64,000 bases of DNA from Phycomyces nitens. Lineage: Eukaryota; Mucoromycota; Mucoromycetes; Mucorales; Phycomycetaceae. The stretch is taken from contig JAHRBC010000004.1 in assembly GCA_022702545.1 (NCBI GenBank), positions 1,488,001-1,552,000 of the forward strand. The letters run 5' to 3'. Position numbers and translations under genes: made by a program. The notes beneath the pieces are model-generated. The model had not been told where the DNA came from. It saw only the letters and a program-made list of their open reading frames with translations, and made no database searches. This document shows, piece by piece, positions 1-10,447 of the stretch (the first letter of the stretch is position 1; the number at the start of each line of letters is the position of its first letter).

Positions 1-364
1 TTTGATCCAGCTTTTTATATATATATTTTCGTACTACTTTCCTAATAGTTTATTCCCTCGTATTCCCGAGAAATAAACCAGGAAGCAAATCCGTAGATTA
101 GCCTATAAATCTTGTGCTGGACAAACATTAGACTAACCGACCGACAAATTATCAAGATTTCTGTACTGTACTGTACTATAGTATATTTATATTTATATTC
201 AAAAATATTTATTTATTTATTTTTTGCAATAAAACAGCAAGAAATACCAACTACTTTAGCAGTGTGTACAAAAGGATAAAGAAAGAGTTGGGTGTGAAAC
301 ATATTGAACAGGGAGGGTATTGAAAGTACCAAAAAAAAGAGGCGAAAAATGTTGGGTATTCTGA
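1..364. other. AT-rich intergenic, 3' of cipC-like gene
   Basis: This is AT-rich sequence with short A/T runs. I see no credible coding sequence or RNA gene. It probably contains the 3' untranslated region of the cipC-like gene that ends at 365 on the minus strand. Confidence 0.6.
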
Positions 365-939
365 TTATACTTTCTCGGCAGCCTTTTCCTCATCATAGTA
401 TTTCTTGACCTGAGACTCGGCATCTTTCTTGGCCTTTTGTCTGTCAAGATAATCAAGACCCTTTGTCTCGATTCTGTATAGATTTTTATTAGATTGGAAA
501 AATATTATAGTTTTATAGCTTACATCTTGTCGAGAGCACCTGCTGCAAAACCAGCAAGGATCTCCTTGGCAATCGTATGATCTTGAGGTTGTCTATATTG
601 ACGATTCTCAGTACAACCATTCACCTCTTGGCCCAAAAACTCATAAAAACCAAATTACCCTTTCTTTTCGCAGTGATCGTTGTAAGCCTTGACAGCCTCA
701 AAGGCAGCTGAAACAGACGAGTGTTAGAAATTCATTTGGAGCATAATCATTTCTTCACAGCCCCAGCTCACCTGCTCCTGCAATAATCTCGTGAGAGATG
801 GCGCCCTTGTGCTCGCTTTCGTTATGGCTGTTGACCTGTTCGTGCTGTTGACCAAAGAAATCCATGAGACCCCTTTGAAACAATAGAGACATTTGCTTGT
901 TAGGTCACTAATAAGACGAATATTCCGAGACACTTACAT
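365..939 (-). CDS. CipC-like protein (DUF3759 family)
   Basis: Five exons on the minus strand (939-938, 872-772, 707-659, 592-524, 473-365) join in phase to a 109-residue protein. It begins MGLMDFFGQQHEQ, contains SHEIIAGAA and AYNDHCEKKGQPQDHTIAKE, and ends GLDYLDRQKAKKDAESQ...EEKAAEKV. This is the whole-length pattern of the small fungal CipC (concanamycin-induced protein C) family, soluble helical proteins linked to stress and growth on other organisms; their biochemical role is not known. The start codon appears to be split by the first intron: exon 1 supplies AT before GTAAGT and exon 2 supplies G. Starting at the internal ATG (865) would lose only MGL. A TATA-like element lies about 95 bp upstream. 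The family call is strong; the split start is an inference from splice consensus. Confidence 0.85.
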
Positions 940-1030
940 TGTGTGAATGATTTTTTTTGTATAGTTGTAGAGAGAAAGTGTGTATAGATATACAGATATT
1001 GGAATTCAAAAGCGACAGGATACTGGGTGT

Positions 1031-1037
1031 TTTTATA
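1031..1037 (-). promoter_or_regulatory. TATA-like element of cipC-like gene
   Basis: The minus strand reads TATAAAA here, about 95 bp upstream of the inferred start of the cipC-like gene. Spacing is reasonable for a fungal promoter with a short 5' UTR. Confidence 0.45.
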
Positions 1038-2109
1038 CATTTGTCTTTGCCTTTACGTTTGCTATTAATTTGATGTGGATGGTGTTGTACACACTAACTG
1101 TTGGTTTTAGTTTGAGCATAACGTAGGTAAGTATCCCATTTGAGGCTTGGTTCTCTTTAGGCCCTTTCTCTCGTACGCATCTTGGTGTAGTGTTCATTTT
1201 CGTCATATTTCTTAGAGCTGCCAAGTAGCGTTAGACCGATTTATACCAAACCTTGACAACGGAAGAATATACAGTGAAGGTTTATGTTGGTACTCACTTG
1301 TCGTATACATGAAGTCATTAGTACATGTAATGGATATGTAGTTACTAATCATTCGCTCATAGATTATTAAATACTGGCTAATTTACGATGCTATTAGATT
1401 TATTCTACTTATTGGGTGTCTGGCTTCTGGTGCTTGGTGCTTGGTGTCTGGTGCCTGGAAACTTGAAATGTTGTAATATCCTATATTTGACCATGTAGTT
1501 TATCGGCCAAGAGAAGAATGGTGTCCAGACCAAGTCGTTTTTGACAGCACTTTATTCTACTGCCAGCAATCCACAACTGGCTAGAGATAATAAGCTATAG
1601 AATAACACAAATGTGCTTGTAAAAAAATAGCACAAGACGTCAAAAGAGACACAAATAACAAGACACTGGAAATTATGCTTGTCAGGTTGTTTAATTTGAC
1701 CTTTGGACAAGTCCAAGCTAATAGACCAAACGGTATCAAGTTTAAATGATTATGGTGTAAAGAATAACGATTAAAGAGAACCAAGTATACAGTCAAACCT
1801 CTGAGATTTGGCGCGTACGAAAATATGATTGGCTGAAATAAAAATATATTTGCAGGATCTATTCTTTTTTGTCGCGTTGATCAAGATTGATCGGCAATCC
1901 GAAATACGAGTCACAATATTACGCATTAGTCGAATGACATGAGATTTTGGTTGTCAATTCATGTTTTTCTCTTTACCCATTTCAATCTACCTCATTAGAA
2001 TACAGACTCTTACCAATCATGGTGGTTAATTAGAGATACACAAAAATAAAGAGTCAATACCACATTATTCTTTATTTCTTTACGATTATTTTCTTATTCA
2101 AATCACACC
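1038..2109. other. Intergenic, AT-rich
   Basis: No gene is supported. Positions 1428-1458 hold a short degenerate tandem motif (ggtgcttggtgtctggtgcctgg type). Positions about 1905-1985 resemble positions about 62312-62390 of this window and may be the 5' flank of a transposable element. Confidence 0.5.
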
Positions 2110-2770
2110 ATGCCTCAACAGAACAACAAATGAGCCCTTGAGAAACAAAAGGATCTTTTAGATTATAAAAAGGGGTTTGAAGCTACTAATTTTTTTATGA
2201 ATGGATCGCTTTTAGCTACTTTTGAAAAGACTGGTGTATCTATTCAAACAATCATAAAATACAGTTAAAAGCTAGAGATACTGGAAGCCCATCTTTTAAG
2301 AAAGGGAAAAAAAGGAACTTTCAAACTTGTAAATGGGTGAGATTAATATAATCTAGTTAATTGAATAAAGAAGAGTTTTGCAGCAAATCTTGGAGATCTT
2401 ATAACCTTTGCGTCAGGCATACTGGGTCTTTCAATATCCAAATCTGCAATTCAGAAAACCATTCATAAGATTTCCATTTCTTCCTGTCAAACTTTATATA
2501 AACCACGGTTATTTAATGTGCCTTGGAAGAAGCAATTAGCATTTGATAATCACTTTAAAGAAACTAATCAGAGACGGGATCGTGTCATCTTTAATGATGA
2601 GTCAAGATTCATGTATTTTTCTCTCTCTCCAAAATACGGACGGACGATTCCAATATGATGGTTATTCTCATTTATATGGTGGTCGGTACATCTTTATTAT
2701 TCCTATAAAGAGTGGTATATGTTATCTTGTAATATATTGACGATTAGGACGGAATCATGATGAAATAAAT
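2110..2770 (+). pseudogene. Decayed Tc1-like transposase
   Basis: Reading through interruptions from an ATG at 2110 gives a transposase-like string. MPQQNNK is followed by a stop; a later open stretch (about 2387-2657) contains GILGLSISKSAIQKTIHKIS, a typical helix-turn-helix-like segment, and then RVIFNDESRFMYF. The last matches the second catalytic Asp block (DESRF) of Tc1/mariner DDE transposases. Stops and frameshifts before and after show that it is dead. The third catalytic block is not found downstream; instead the reading runs into an inverted duplication. The superfamily call rests on motif recognition. Confidence 0.65.
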
Positions 2771-3140
2771 GAAATATCTGGTATTTTGGTAGTGGGGTCA
2801 AATAAATCATAGTGTACTATTCTTATTCGTTTTTAATCAGTTAGCTGGCACGACTAATGCCATACTGAAACAGATCGAAAAAGAGGAACTGAAAAATAAA
2901 TAAATAAAATGGTCCAATTATACCTATAAATGTCAATAAAAAGAAAGTATGAGAAAGTTTTGTTATATATGTGTATTTATTATTTTTCATTTCCCCTTTT
3001 TCGATTTGTTTCAGTATGTCATTAGTCATACCGTCCAAATAGTCAAGAACAAATAGTAATAGTACACCATGATTTATTTGACCCAACCGCCAAAATAGCA
3101 GAGATATCAATAATTTCATCATGATTCCGTCCTAATCATT
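2742..3140. repeat. Inverted duplication of transposase-derived DNA
   Basis: Positions about 2742-2903 and 2977-3140 are recognisable reverse complements, separated by about 75 bp. The outer ends share TTAGGACGGAATCATGATGA. Translated outward, the arms give related peptides (QINHSVLFLFVF on plus, QINHGVLLLFVL on minus, both followed by ILKQIEKE or ILKQIEKG). The arms differ at many positions, so the duplication is old. A transcript of this piece would fold into a long imperfect hairpin. Confidence 0.7.
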
Positions 3141-5035
3141 AACATTTTATCAGACAAAATATCATAATTCTTAAAGTAGTAGTAGAGATTTTCCGTACAT
3201 TCTGTTAATGAGAATAAAAAACCCAATGTATGTAAAGTATGACCAGAATTTTGTTTGATTTGAATTAATTCAGTATATTTTATCAAGTAAAAACATATAC
3301 TTTCATTCACAGCTTTATCTTTTTATTTTATTTTATTTTAGTTTATCATTATATTACCTCATAAATTATCAAAATAATAATCTTTGTGGGACCCTTTGGT
3401 TCAAATGGTCGGTGAGTTTTTATTTCTGCGAGATAAAAGAGGATTCAACAGCTTGTTTTTGAGAGTTTTCAATTTTCTGGAATGAGAAATGATGAGGACC
3501 CAAGAAAGCACATCCCATAAGTATGTCTTTGAAAAGAGATGGGTCAGGTCCAAAGACTTTTAGGCTTTATAGGGGAGAGAGTGACCTAAAGTCAAGCAAA
3601 AACAAAAATAAAACAACGGGAATTTAGCTGAAAAGACATACTATGGTGCAACAAAACAGAGAAAAGAGAGCCAATAGTGCTCGAGGTGGGATATGAAAGC
3701 AAGTAGGAGTACTGACCAAAATCTGAAAATCGTGGACTTATTTTCATTGCGCAAGACATGACAATGATATTCATTGGGAGAGTAACATCATTATATTCTC
3801 ATTATCATGGCCCGCACTATAGTAATAAAAAAAAGGGTACTTTAGTGGAGAGAGATACCAAGACATAGTGACCAACTCTTTGCACAAACACACTCAGCCA
3901 AACTGAAATATATGTGAAAGAGCCGTCAAGACCCTTAAAACAACATGATGCTTTATATTATATAAAAAGATGTGTTGTTAGTGTATACTATGATACCTTT
4001 ATGTATACTACAACTATATACTGTATCATTGTAAAGTATAGCAGCTAATCTGCTGGTAGTAATAATGTCCTATACTATCTATATTAAAGATTCAAAGGAC
4101 TCTTATTCTTCTTAAATGATCCTAATTTTACAGGTCAAATATCATTGAACGTAAAAGGGATGACTGCGAAATTAAGCAATGCTACAGTTCTAATACAACC
4201 AACAGATGTACTAGCCAATAACTAGTGAGTTTATAAGTTTCTCGAGAGACGCAGTATCAAGTGTTATTACTGCAGAAAAACATTCGATCGACCCATACAA
4301 AACTTTGCTTAAAATTGAAAAAGGAGCGTCATTGATACAGTTACACTTTAGTGCAGCTAATATAATGTGATTGATACAGATTGATAAAGTACTCAAATAC
4401 TATGAATTGTAGCTTGTTCCTCTTCGCCATATAGTATACGAATAGAGTTGAAAACATATAGTGCTTTAGGAATAACTTTTGCTGATAAAAAAAAGTACAG
4501 AATATTTGTTGTAGTTGTTTATATATTAGTATAAGCCAATACAAAAGCTAAATTCTTATTGCAGAAAATCATTGATCCTTTATAAAAAGTCTGATGAGCT
4601 CAAAAAATGTGCCAGTTTGGATCTGTATCTGGCTGATATTTATTTCAGCATGGTTTTTTCAGTTTTGAAGAATGTGAATTCTCGAGGTTATTGAAATGCA
4701 ATAGACGAAACATCTTGGCAATTATATTTAAGCGAGATAATTATTAAAAGAAATAATCTTTATTTGTAAGACTAGAATAAAAAATCGTCTCAAAAACTGA
4801 GGCACTGCTTATAAAACCTCAAGTTAGATAGGATCAATAATTATATCAACAAGTATTCTTGAATATATTTAAAAGCTTGATACAGACATAGACTATTAAA
4901 TATAGTACTAAGAAGCCAAACTTTTGAAGTTAGATTATGTTATGCTCTAATTTTCCAGTCTTTCCATGGAAAAACAATCGTTTTCTTTGGTCGTATAGAA
5001 CCATTACTTTCGAACTTTTATATGCTGATTGTCTA
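3141..5035. other. Gene-free AT-rich stretch
   Basis: Short open frames occur on both strands, but none has family resemblance, splice-supported extension or composition unlike the background. Nothing else is recognised. Confidence 0.5.
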
Positions 5036-5040
5036 CTAAT

Positions 5041-5956
5041 ACCATGGAGTACTTCTGCTCTCAATTTAGTGATTTTTTTTGAAAACGATACCTGCTTTTT
5101 GTGAAATAGTTTGATCGTAAAGATGGATTCAAAATGATTTTACATGTGAATATAAGTATCATTTATGCTTGTAGTCTACTGGCATTTGATTATTTAAGTA
5201 TGAGCGACAATATATATTTGCAAGGTATAAAATCTAAAGTGTAGTACCTTTGCACGGTTTGCGATTCTAAAGCTATCCATATTATCAAGCAATGTACGTT
5301 TTACATACATCCTTTTAACCTTTATGCACCCGATCGAAAGACTTTGGGTTTGAAGATGAACAATAATATAAATATCTCTGTAAGCACTTTGTATTAAAAA
5401 AGGAGTTCATACTTCAATAATGGTAGAAGCAACTGAGACTGTCATCAAAGAGATCTTTGCTATTCTCAACATTTATCGAAGGTTCTTTTTGTTTTTTTTT
5501 ATCTCTGCAACCATGTGTCGAATATCTGGTTTGGAGTATCATTATACTTTACCTATAGCTTCTTCAGTTTAATGACAATCTCAATTGCTTATACCATTAT
5601 TTATCCATGAAATCCTTTTTTTAATACAAAGTGCTTACAGAGATATTTAACCTATTGCTCATCTTCAAACCTAAAGACTTTCGATCGGGTGCATAAAGGT
5701 TAAAAGGATGTATGTAAAACGTACATTGCTTGATAATATGGATAGCTTTAGAATCGCAAACCGTGCAAAGGTACTACACTTTAGATTTTATACCTTGCAA
5801 ATATATATTGTCGCTCATACTTAAATAATCAAATGCCAGTAGACTACAAGCATAAATGATACTTATATTCACATGTAAAATCATTTTGAATTTACCTTTA
5901 TAAACATTTTAATCAGAATTCATTGAATTGAGAGCGGAAGCACCATAGGTTTTATG
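5041..5956. repeat. Near-perfect 280-bp inverted repeat with 210-bp spacer
   Basis: The left arm (about 5125-5403) and right arm (about 5614-5892) are reverse complements with only a handful of mismatches, clustered near the inner end. The spacer is about 5404-5613. Outside these arms, similarity continues at lower identity to about 5041 on the left and 5956 on the right. There, CCATGGAGTACTTCTGCTCT on the left faces a related CTATGGTGCTTCCGCTCT on the complement of the right. No transposase or target duplication is evident. A transcript would fold into a long hairpin. The spacer has a 50-codon open frame (5420-5572, plus) of no recognised family. Confidence 0.85.
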
Positions 5957-5960
5957 CTTG

Positions 5961-6442
5961 GCTCAAAGAAGTCATATATAACACCCTCTAGATAGTCACC
6001 TGTTAAGAATAGTATGCTATAGTGTATTATAGATAAGCGGTATAAATATGGCCACCGTTGCTAAATTTACCTTTGATAGAACCGAATATGACTATATTGG
6101 AATTCCAATTTATTTCTTTCTATTTGTAAATCCACTTATTAAATTTGCTATAAAGAACGTGTTTATTAAAAAATACCTTGTTTCAAGTGTAAATTCAAAT
6201 TGCATATATATATATATATATATTTAAAAAAAGACACTGGTTTAATAGTAAAAATATACATGTCAAATGAGATAATCTTTATAATAATCCTTTTTTTTTA
6301 GTTGAATTTTTTACAATCAAATATTGACCTATTTTCATAGTAATTTTGATAATGGCAAGTAATCGAATGCCGCAGACATTCAATTATTAATAGTAATGCT
6401 TTGATGGCAGAAAAGGGTGGCGTTGGGAATGTTCTATGCTTT
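5961..6442. other. Intergenic, AT-rich
   Basis: A short TA microsatellite lies near 6205-6222. No gene is recognised. The stretch probably includes the 3' UTR of the repeat-protein gene that ends at 6443. Confidence 0.5.
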
Positions 6443-9400
6443 TTAAGCAGAAACAGGAATGTGGGCAGGGGCCGTTGCTTTAACCGCAATGTCTTCTTCA
6501 TCAGCAACAATAAGCATCTCTGCAGGAGGAACGTTGGTCACAGCTTTTGGCTTCTCAATTGGGAGCGAAACCTTCTCAGCAGTAGCAGAATCTTTATCCT
6601 TTTCGGCAATCTCTTCGGAAATGTGCTCTCCTAGAACCTCCTCGATTACTTCAGGATCGCTTTCTGTCACTTTCATAGGCTTGAGTTCAGGAACAGGCTC
6701 ATCCAAGACAATTTTCTCGACAGGAATAGCAGCGTTTTCTTGCTTTACAGGAATATTCTCTATTTCCTCCTCTCCAGCAAGGACAATCTGGGGTACATCG
6801 CCATACACATTCTTTACCTCCTCAATTTTGTCACTTTCAGAGTGTTTTGGTGCAGATTTGGCATCCTTTGAAGCCAAAAAAACCTGCTCGGGCTCATCTT
6901 CTACAAATGCGATAATCTCTTCGGGTGATTCCTTTACGATGAGGATCTCTTCGGGAAATTCCTTGACAACCAGAGTTTCCTTGGCCTGTTCCTTTGCAAT
7001 AATGGTTTCTTCTGGCGCTTCTTTGATAATGATTGCTTGGTCTGGAGAATCATCGACAATAATGATAGTCTCTTGAGGATCATCCTTGATGATGACAGTA
7101 GTTTCTTCGGCTTCATCTTTCAGTACGACAATAGTCTCTCCAGGGTCTTCCTTGACAACAACAACGATATCTTCAGGGAGTTCCTCGGAAGATGTAACCT
7201 TTTCAAGGACCTCTTCGACTACAGCGGCAATAACAGCTGGTTCCTCTTCTTTGATAACCTCAGCCTCTTTACGTACTTGATCGACAATATCCTCATAATT
7301 CTTGGACGATTTTTCAGGTACTTCATCATCTCCAGCCAGATCCTCAAGAATACCAGTAATAATGTCTGGGCTCTTTTTGGCAACAATAACCTCTTCCACA
7401 ACATCATCCACTATTGGCTCGTCTTTAGCAGCTGGAATATGTGCCTCAGGGATATCTTCAATTACTTCAGCAACTGTTTCGGGATTCTCCTCGACGATAG
7501 AGTTAACTACTTTGGTCTCTTCAACTACATCTACGGGTAATTTAGCAGCAGAGACATGTTCTTCAATTATAGCGACAGACTCTTCAGTAACAGCGGCGGG
7601 TACTTTAGTGACTGCAATGGGTACTTCAGCAACATCCAAATGCTCCTCAGCTACGGCAACGGGCTCCTCAACTACGGCAACAGGCTCCTCAGCTACAGCG
7701 ACGGGTTCCTCAACTATATTGAGAGACTCTTCACCAACAGTGGCAGGCTCTTTACCAACAGCTGCAGAAGCAATCTCGGATTCTTCCTCAGTTACAGCGA
7801 TAATAGCCTTGGGATCTTCCTCAATGACAGCACCAAACTCAGGCTCATCCAGGATGTCTGCGGAAATGGATTCAGACTTTTCCTCCACAATGGCATCAGA
7901 GGTTTCTGGTTCCTCCTCAAATACCACAGCAATAATCTCTGGTTTCTCTTCCACAATAGCAGATGTCAATTCCTTGACAGCAGGCACTTCTTCAACAAGA
8001 GTTGCAGTCTCTTCCACAATAGCAGATGGTACTTCCTTGGCAGCAAGTACTTCCTCAACAATAACTGCAGTCTCTTCCACAATAGCAGATGGTACTTCCT
8101 TGGCAGCAGGTACCTCTTCAACAATAACTGTAGTCTCTTCCACAATAGCAGATGGTGCTTCCTTGGCAGCAGGTACTTTTTCAACAGTGGCTGCAGTCTC
8201 TTCCACAATAGCAGATGGTACTTCCTTGGCAGCAGGCACTTCTTCGACAAGGGTGGCAGTCTCTTCCTCAACCACGGTAGCACTTAATTCTGACTCCTCT
8301 TGATTTGTTTCCTTGACCTTGACAATCTCAATGATCTTCTCAATGGCTGCAGGTACTGCCTGAGCAATAGCGTCAGCAGCATTCTTGATACCAAATGTCG
8401 CAGCCTCTTCATTTTCCGGGTCCTCATCTTCTGCCTCATCGGCAAAACTATCAAACTCCTGTTGGGGCACGTAATTGTACAGAAGCTCAGCAAGATGACG
8501 GAGAGGCTCTGGAGTGGACTCTAATTCCTGGACATGCAAAAGTCCTGATGAAATACGGTCAAAGATAATTTCAGAGTACTTGTGGAAGGCGTCATTCATA
8601 TTGAATCTAAGAATCTGGAGCTCAAACACAATACGTTCAAAGATCATCTGGAGAGTAGGTAAAAAGTGCTCGTAATAGAAATGCTGAACGGTGGCTGGGA
8701 AGTTTTTCAAGGTGGGTAAAAGATAATCTTGGTAGTGAATATGAGCATTTTCGCAGGCAGTGTGGATATGAGGCAAGAGGTGTTGGTGGTAATGGCTGTT
8801 GGCAGTTTCGCGGATATTATGGATCTGTGGCAAGAGGTGTTGGTGGTAGTGAGTATTGGCATTCTTACGAGCGCTGTGGAACGCTGGCACGAGTTTTTCG
8901 TGGTAATGTTCCTGTGCAGATTTGGAGAGGAGATCAAGCTGAGGGGAGAGCTGTTCATGATAGTGTTTCTTGACTGCCTTGGAGAGGAGATCCAGATGAG
9001 GGGAGAGCTGTTCGTGATAATGTTTCTGGGCTGTCTTGGAGAGGTGGTCTACGTGTGGGGAGAGGTGTTTGGCATAATGCTGATGGGCTGCATTGGTGCA
9101 GGTGATGACATGGGGCTCAACCTTGTCCTTGTATTGCTTATGGGCAAGATCAGTGTAGATGTCGACATGTGGAGAGAGATGGGTGGTATATTGCTGGGCT
9201 GCAGTGTTCTTTAAGAAGTCAAACTGGGTCTTTGCTTCGTTGACATAGGGTTTGATTTGGTCCAGATAAGGGTTAATTTGGTCAAGATATGGTCTTGTCT
9301 TGTCAATGTACTCTGCTGCATAAGGCTCTACAGTATACACCAAATTCCACAACTTCTGGTGGGCAGGATCCACCACAGAACACGTCAAAGGACAAGTAGT

Positions 9401-10044
9401 CCGTAGACTGTCAGTGCAGCCATTGCGGACTACATAGAGCATTGAACCAGCCACGGTAGCAAGGGCCAGGCATTTGATGACAGAGGCGCGTGGCTTTGGA
9501 GATGACTTGAAGGTAATTAATTACTGGTAAGTCAACGTTCTAAAGATGAAATCATGCTTTTCCATGTGCTATCGTATGGCCTTACCTCTGTGTGAATCTC
9601 AGGAGCGGCGCTTCTCTTTTGTAACACAATCCATGAATTTACGTAGGTTGTATTAGCTTATTTAGCTACATTCGCCGACGGAGCACATATTTGGCTATTT
9701 ACCTTGGATTTCTTTGTCTTGTTCTTGGGTTTTGGTGGCGGCACAGGAGTCGATCCTCCAGAGCTAGGGATTGGGAGAGGAGCGTCTTTTTCCTTTGAGG
9801 GGATGGAAGGGCTGCCGGCAACCTTGGCCTTGAGAGCTATTGCGAGACCAAACAAAAAAAAGACGCGTTCAATAGACAGGTAAACACATTAGAGACACTT
9901 ACGGGTGCTTGTGGATGTCTTTTTGGATGCTGAGCGCTTGGGTGGTGGAGATGGGGGCAGGGAGGCAGGGGGAGATGGAGCAGGTTTGCGGGTGCCATTC
10001 TGCTTGGAGGCAGGAGTGTCTCGGTTGGTCTGTTTCTTTGCCAT
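6443..10044 (-). CDS. Membrane-anchored protein with 19-residue amphipathic and 21-residue acidic repeats
   Basis: Four exons (10044-9903, 9836-9703, 9615-9586, 9505-6443) join in phase to 1122 residues. The Lys/Pro/Ser-rich N-terminus (MAKKQTNRDTPASKQ...) of about 100 residues leads to one hydrophobic segment near residues 115-130 (VIKCLALATVAGSMLYVV). A run of at least seven 19-residue units follows, each starting HYH or a variant with a Pro at position 8 (HYHEQLSPHLDLLSKA type). Such proline-punctuated amphipathic helices resemble apolipoprotein-like or lipid-droplet-binding repeats. The last two thirds are acidic Val/Glu/Ala sequence with five or so 21-residue repeats (AAKEVPSAIVEET...), seen in DNA as 63-bp repeats around 7970-8270. 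I know no named family. A lipid or organelle surface scaffold is an inference from the architecture. The large open frames on the opposite strand are shadows of this repeat composition. Confidence 0.75.
7970..8280 (-). repeat. 63-bp in-frame tandem repeats
   Basis: About five degenerate 63-bp units encode 21-residue acidic repeats (AAKEVPSAIVEET core) in the large membrane-anchored protein. Units differ by a few substitutions, mostly keeping frame and Glu/Val content, which suggests slippage or unequal exchange under coding constraint. Confidence 0.85.
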
Positions 10045-10447
10045 GATGTCAAAGAGAGAAAAAGGATGAAGAGGGCAAAGGGTCGCACTTTATAATGAAA
10101 GCCAACAAACTTTGGCCCGTCACAGGCATATATTTAAAAAGAAAATATATAGATTTCCCTTGTAACCAAAACCTTTTCTTTTTTGTTTTTGTTTTTTGGT
10201 TGCGCATTTGATTTTACAAACTAACACTTCTTTTTCTTCTTCTTCTTCTTTCTCTTTCTCTTAATTGTATCTATATATTTGCTTTAATATTTATAGGTGG
10301 ATATGATTAAAAGGTACTCGATCGCGGTTCGGATCCTTCCGTCCGTCATTAAAGCTCCACTGTATTCCCGAGAATGATGGGTGAGTGAATGATTTTTCTA
10401 TTTTAATAACTGTATATACGCTAAGCGATTCGAGAGCAGGAGCTCTG
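10045..10447. other. Intergenic between two minus-strand genes
   Basis: This probably holds the promoter of the repeat-protein gene and the 3' end of the ankyrin gene. A pyrimidine-rich run with CTT repeats lies at about 10228-10261. No coding sequence is supported. Confidence 0.5.

Noticed and set aside
7970..8280. Regular repeats suggestive of a CRISPR array
   Set aside because: The units are contiguous 63-bp in-frame coding repeats without spacers, in a eukaryotic gene.
6459..9214. Several long plus-strand open frames across 6459-7076, 7302-8303 and 8729-9214
   Set aside because: They are reverse-frame shadows of the repetitive acidic and amphipathic coding sequence on the minus strand; no start context, splice structure or family resemblance.
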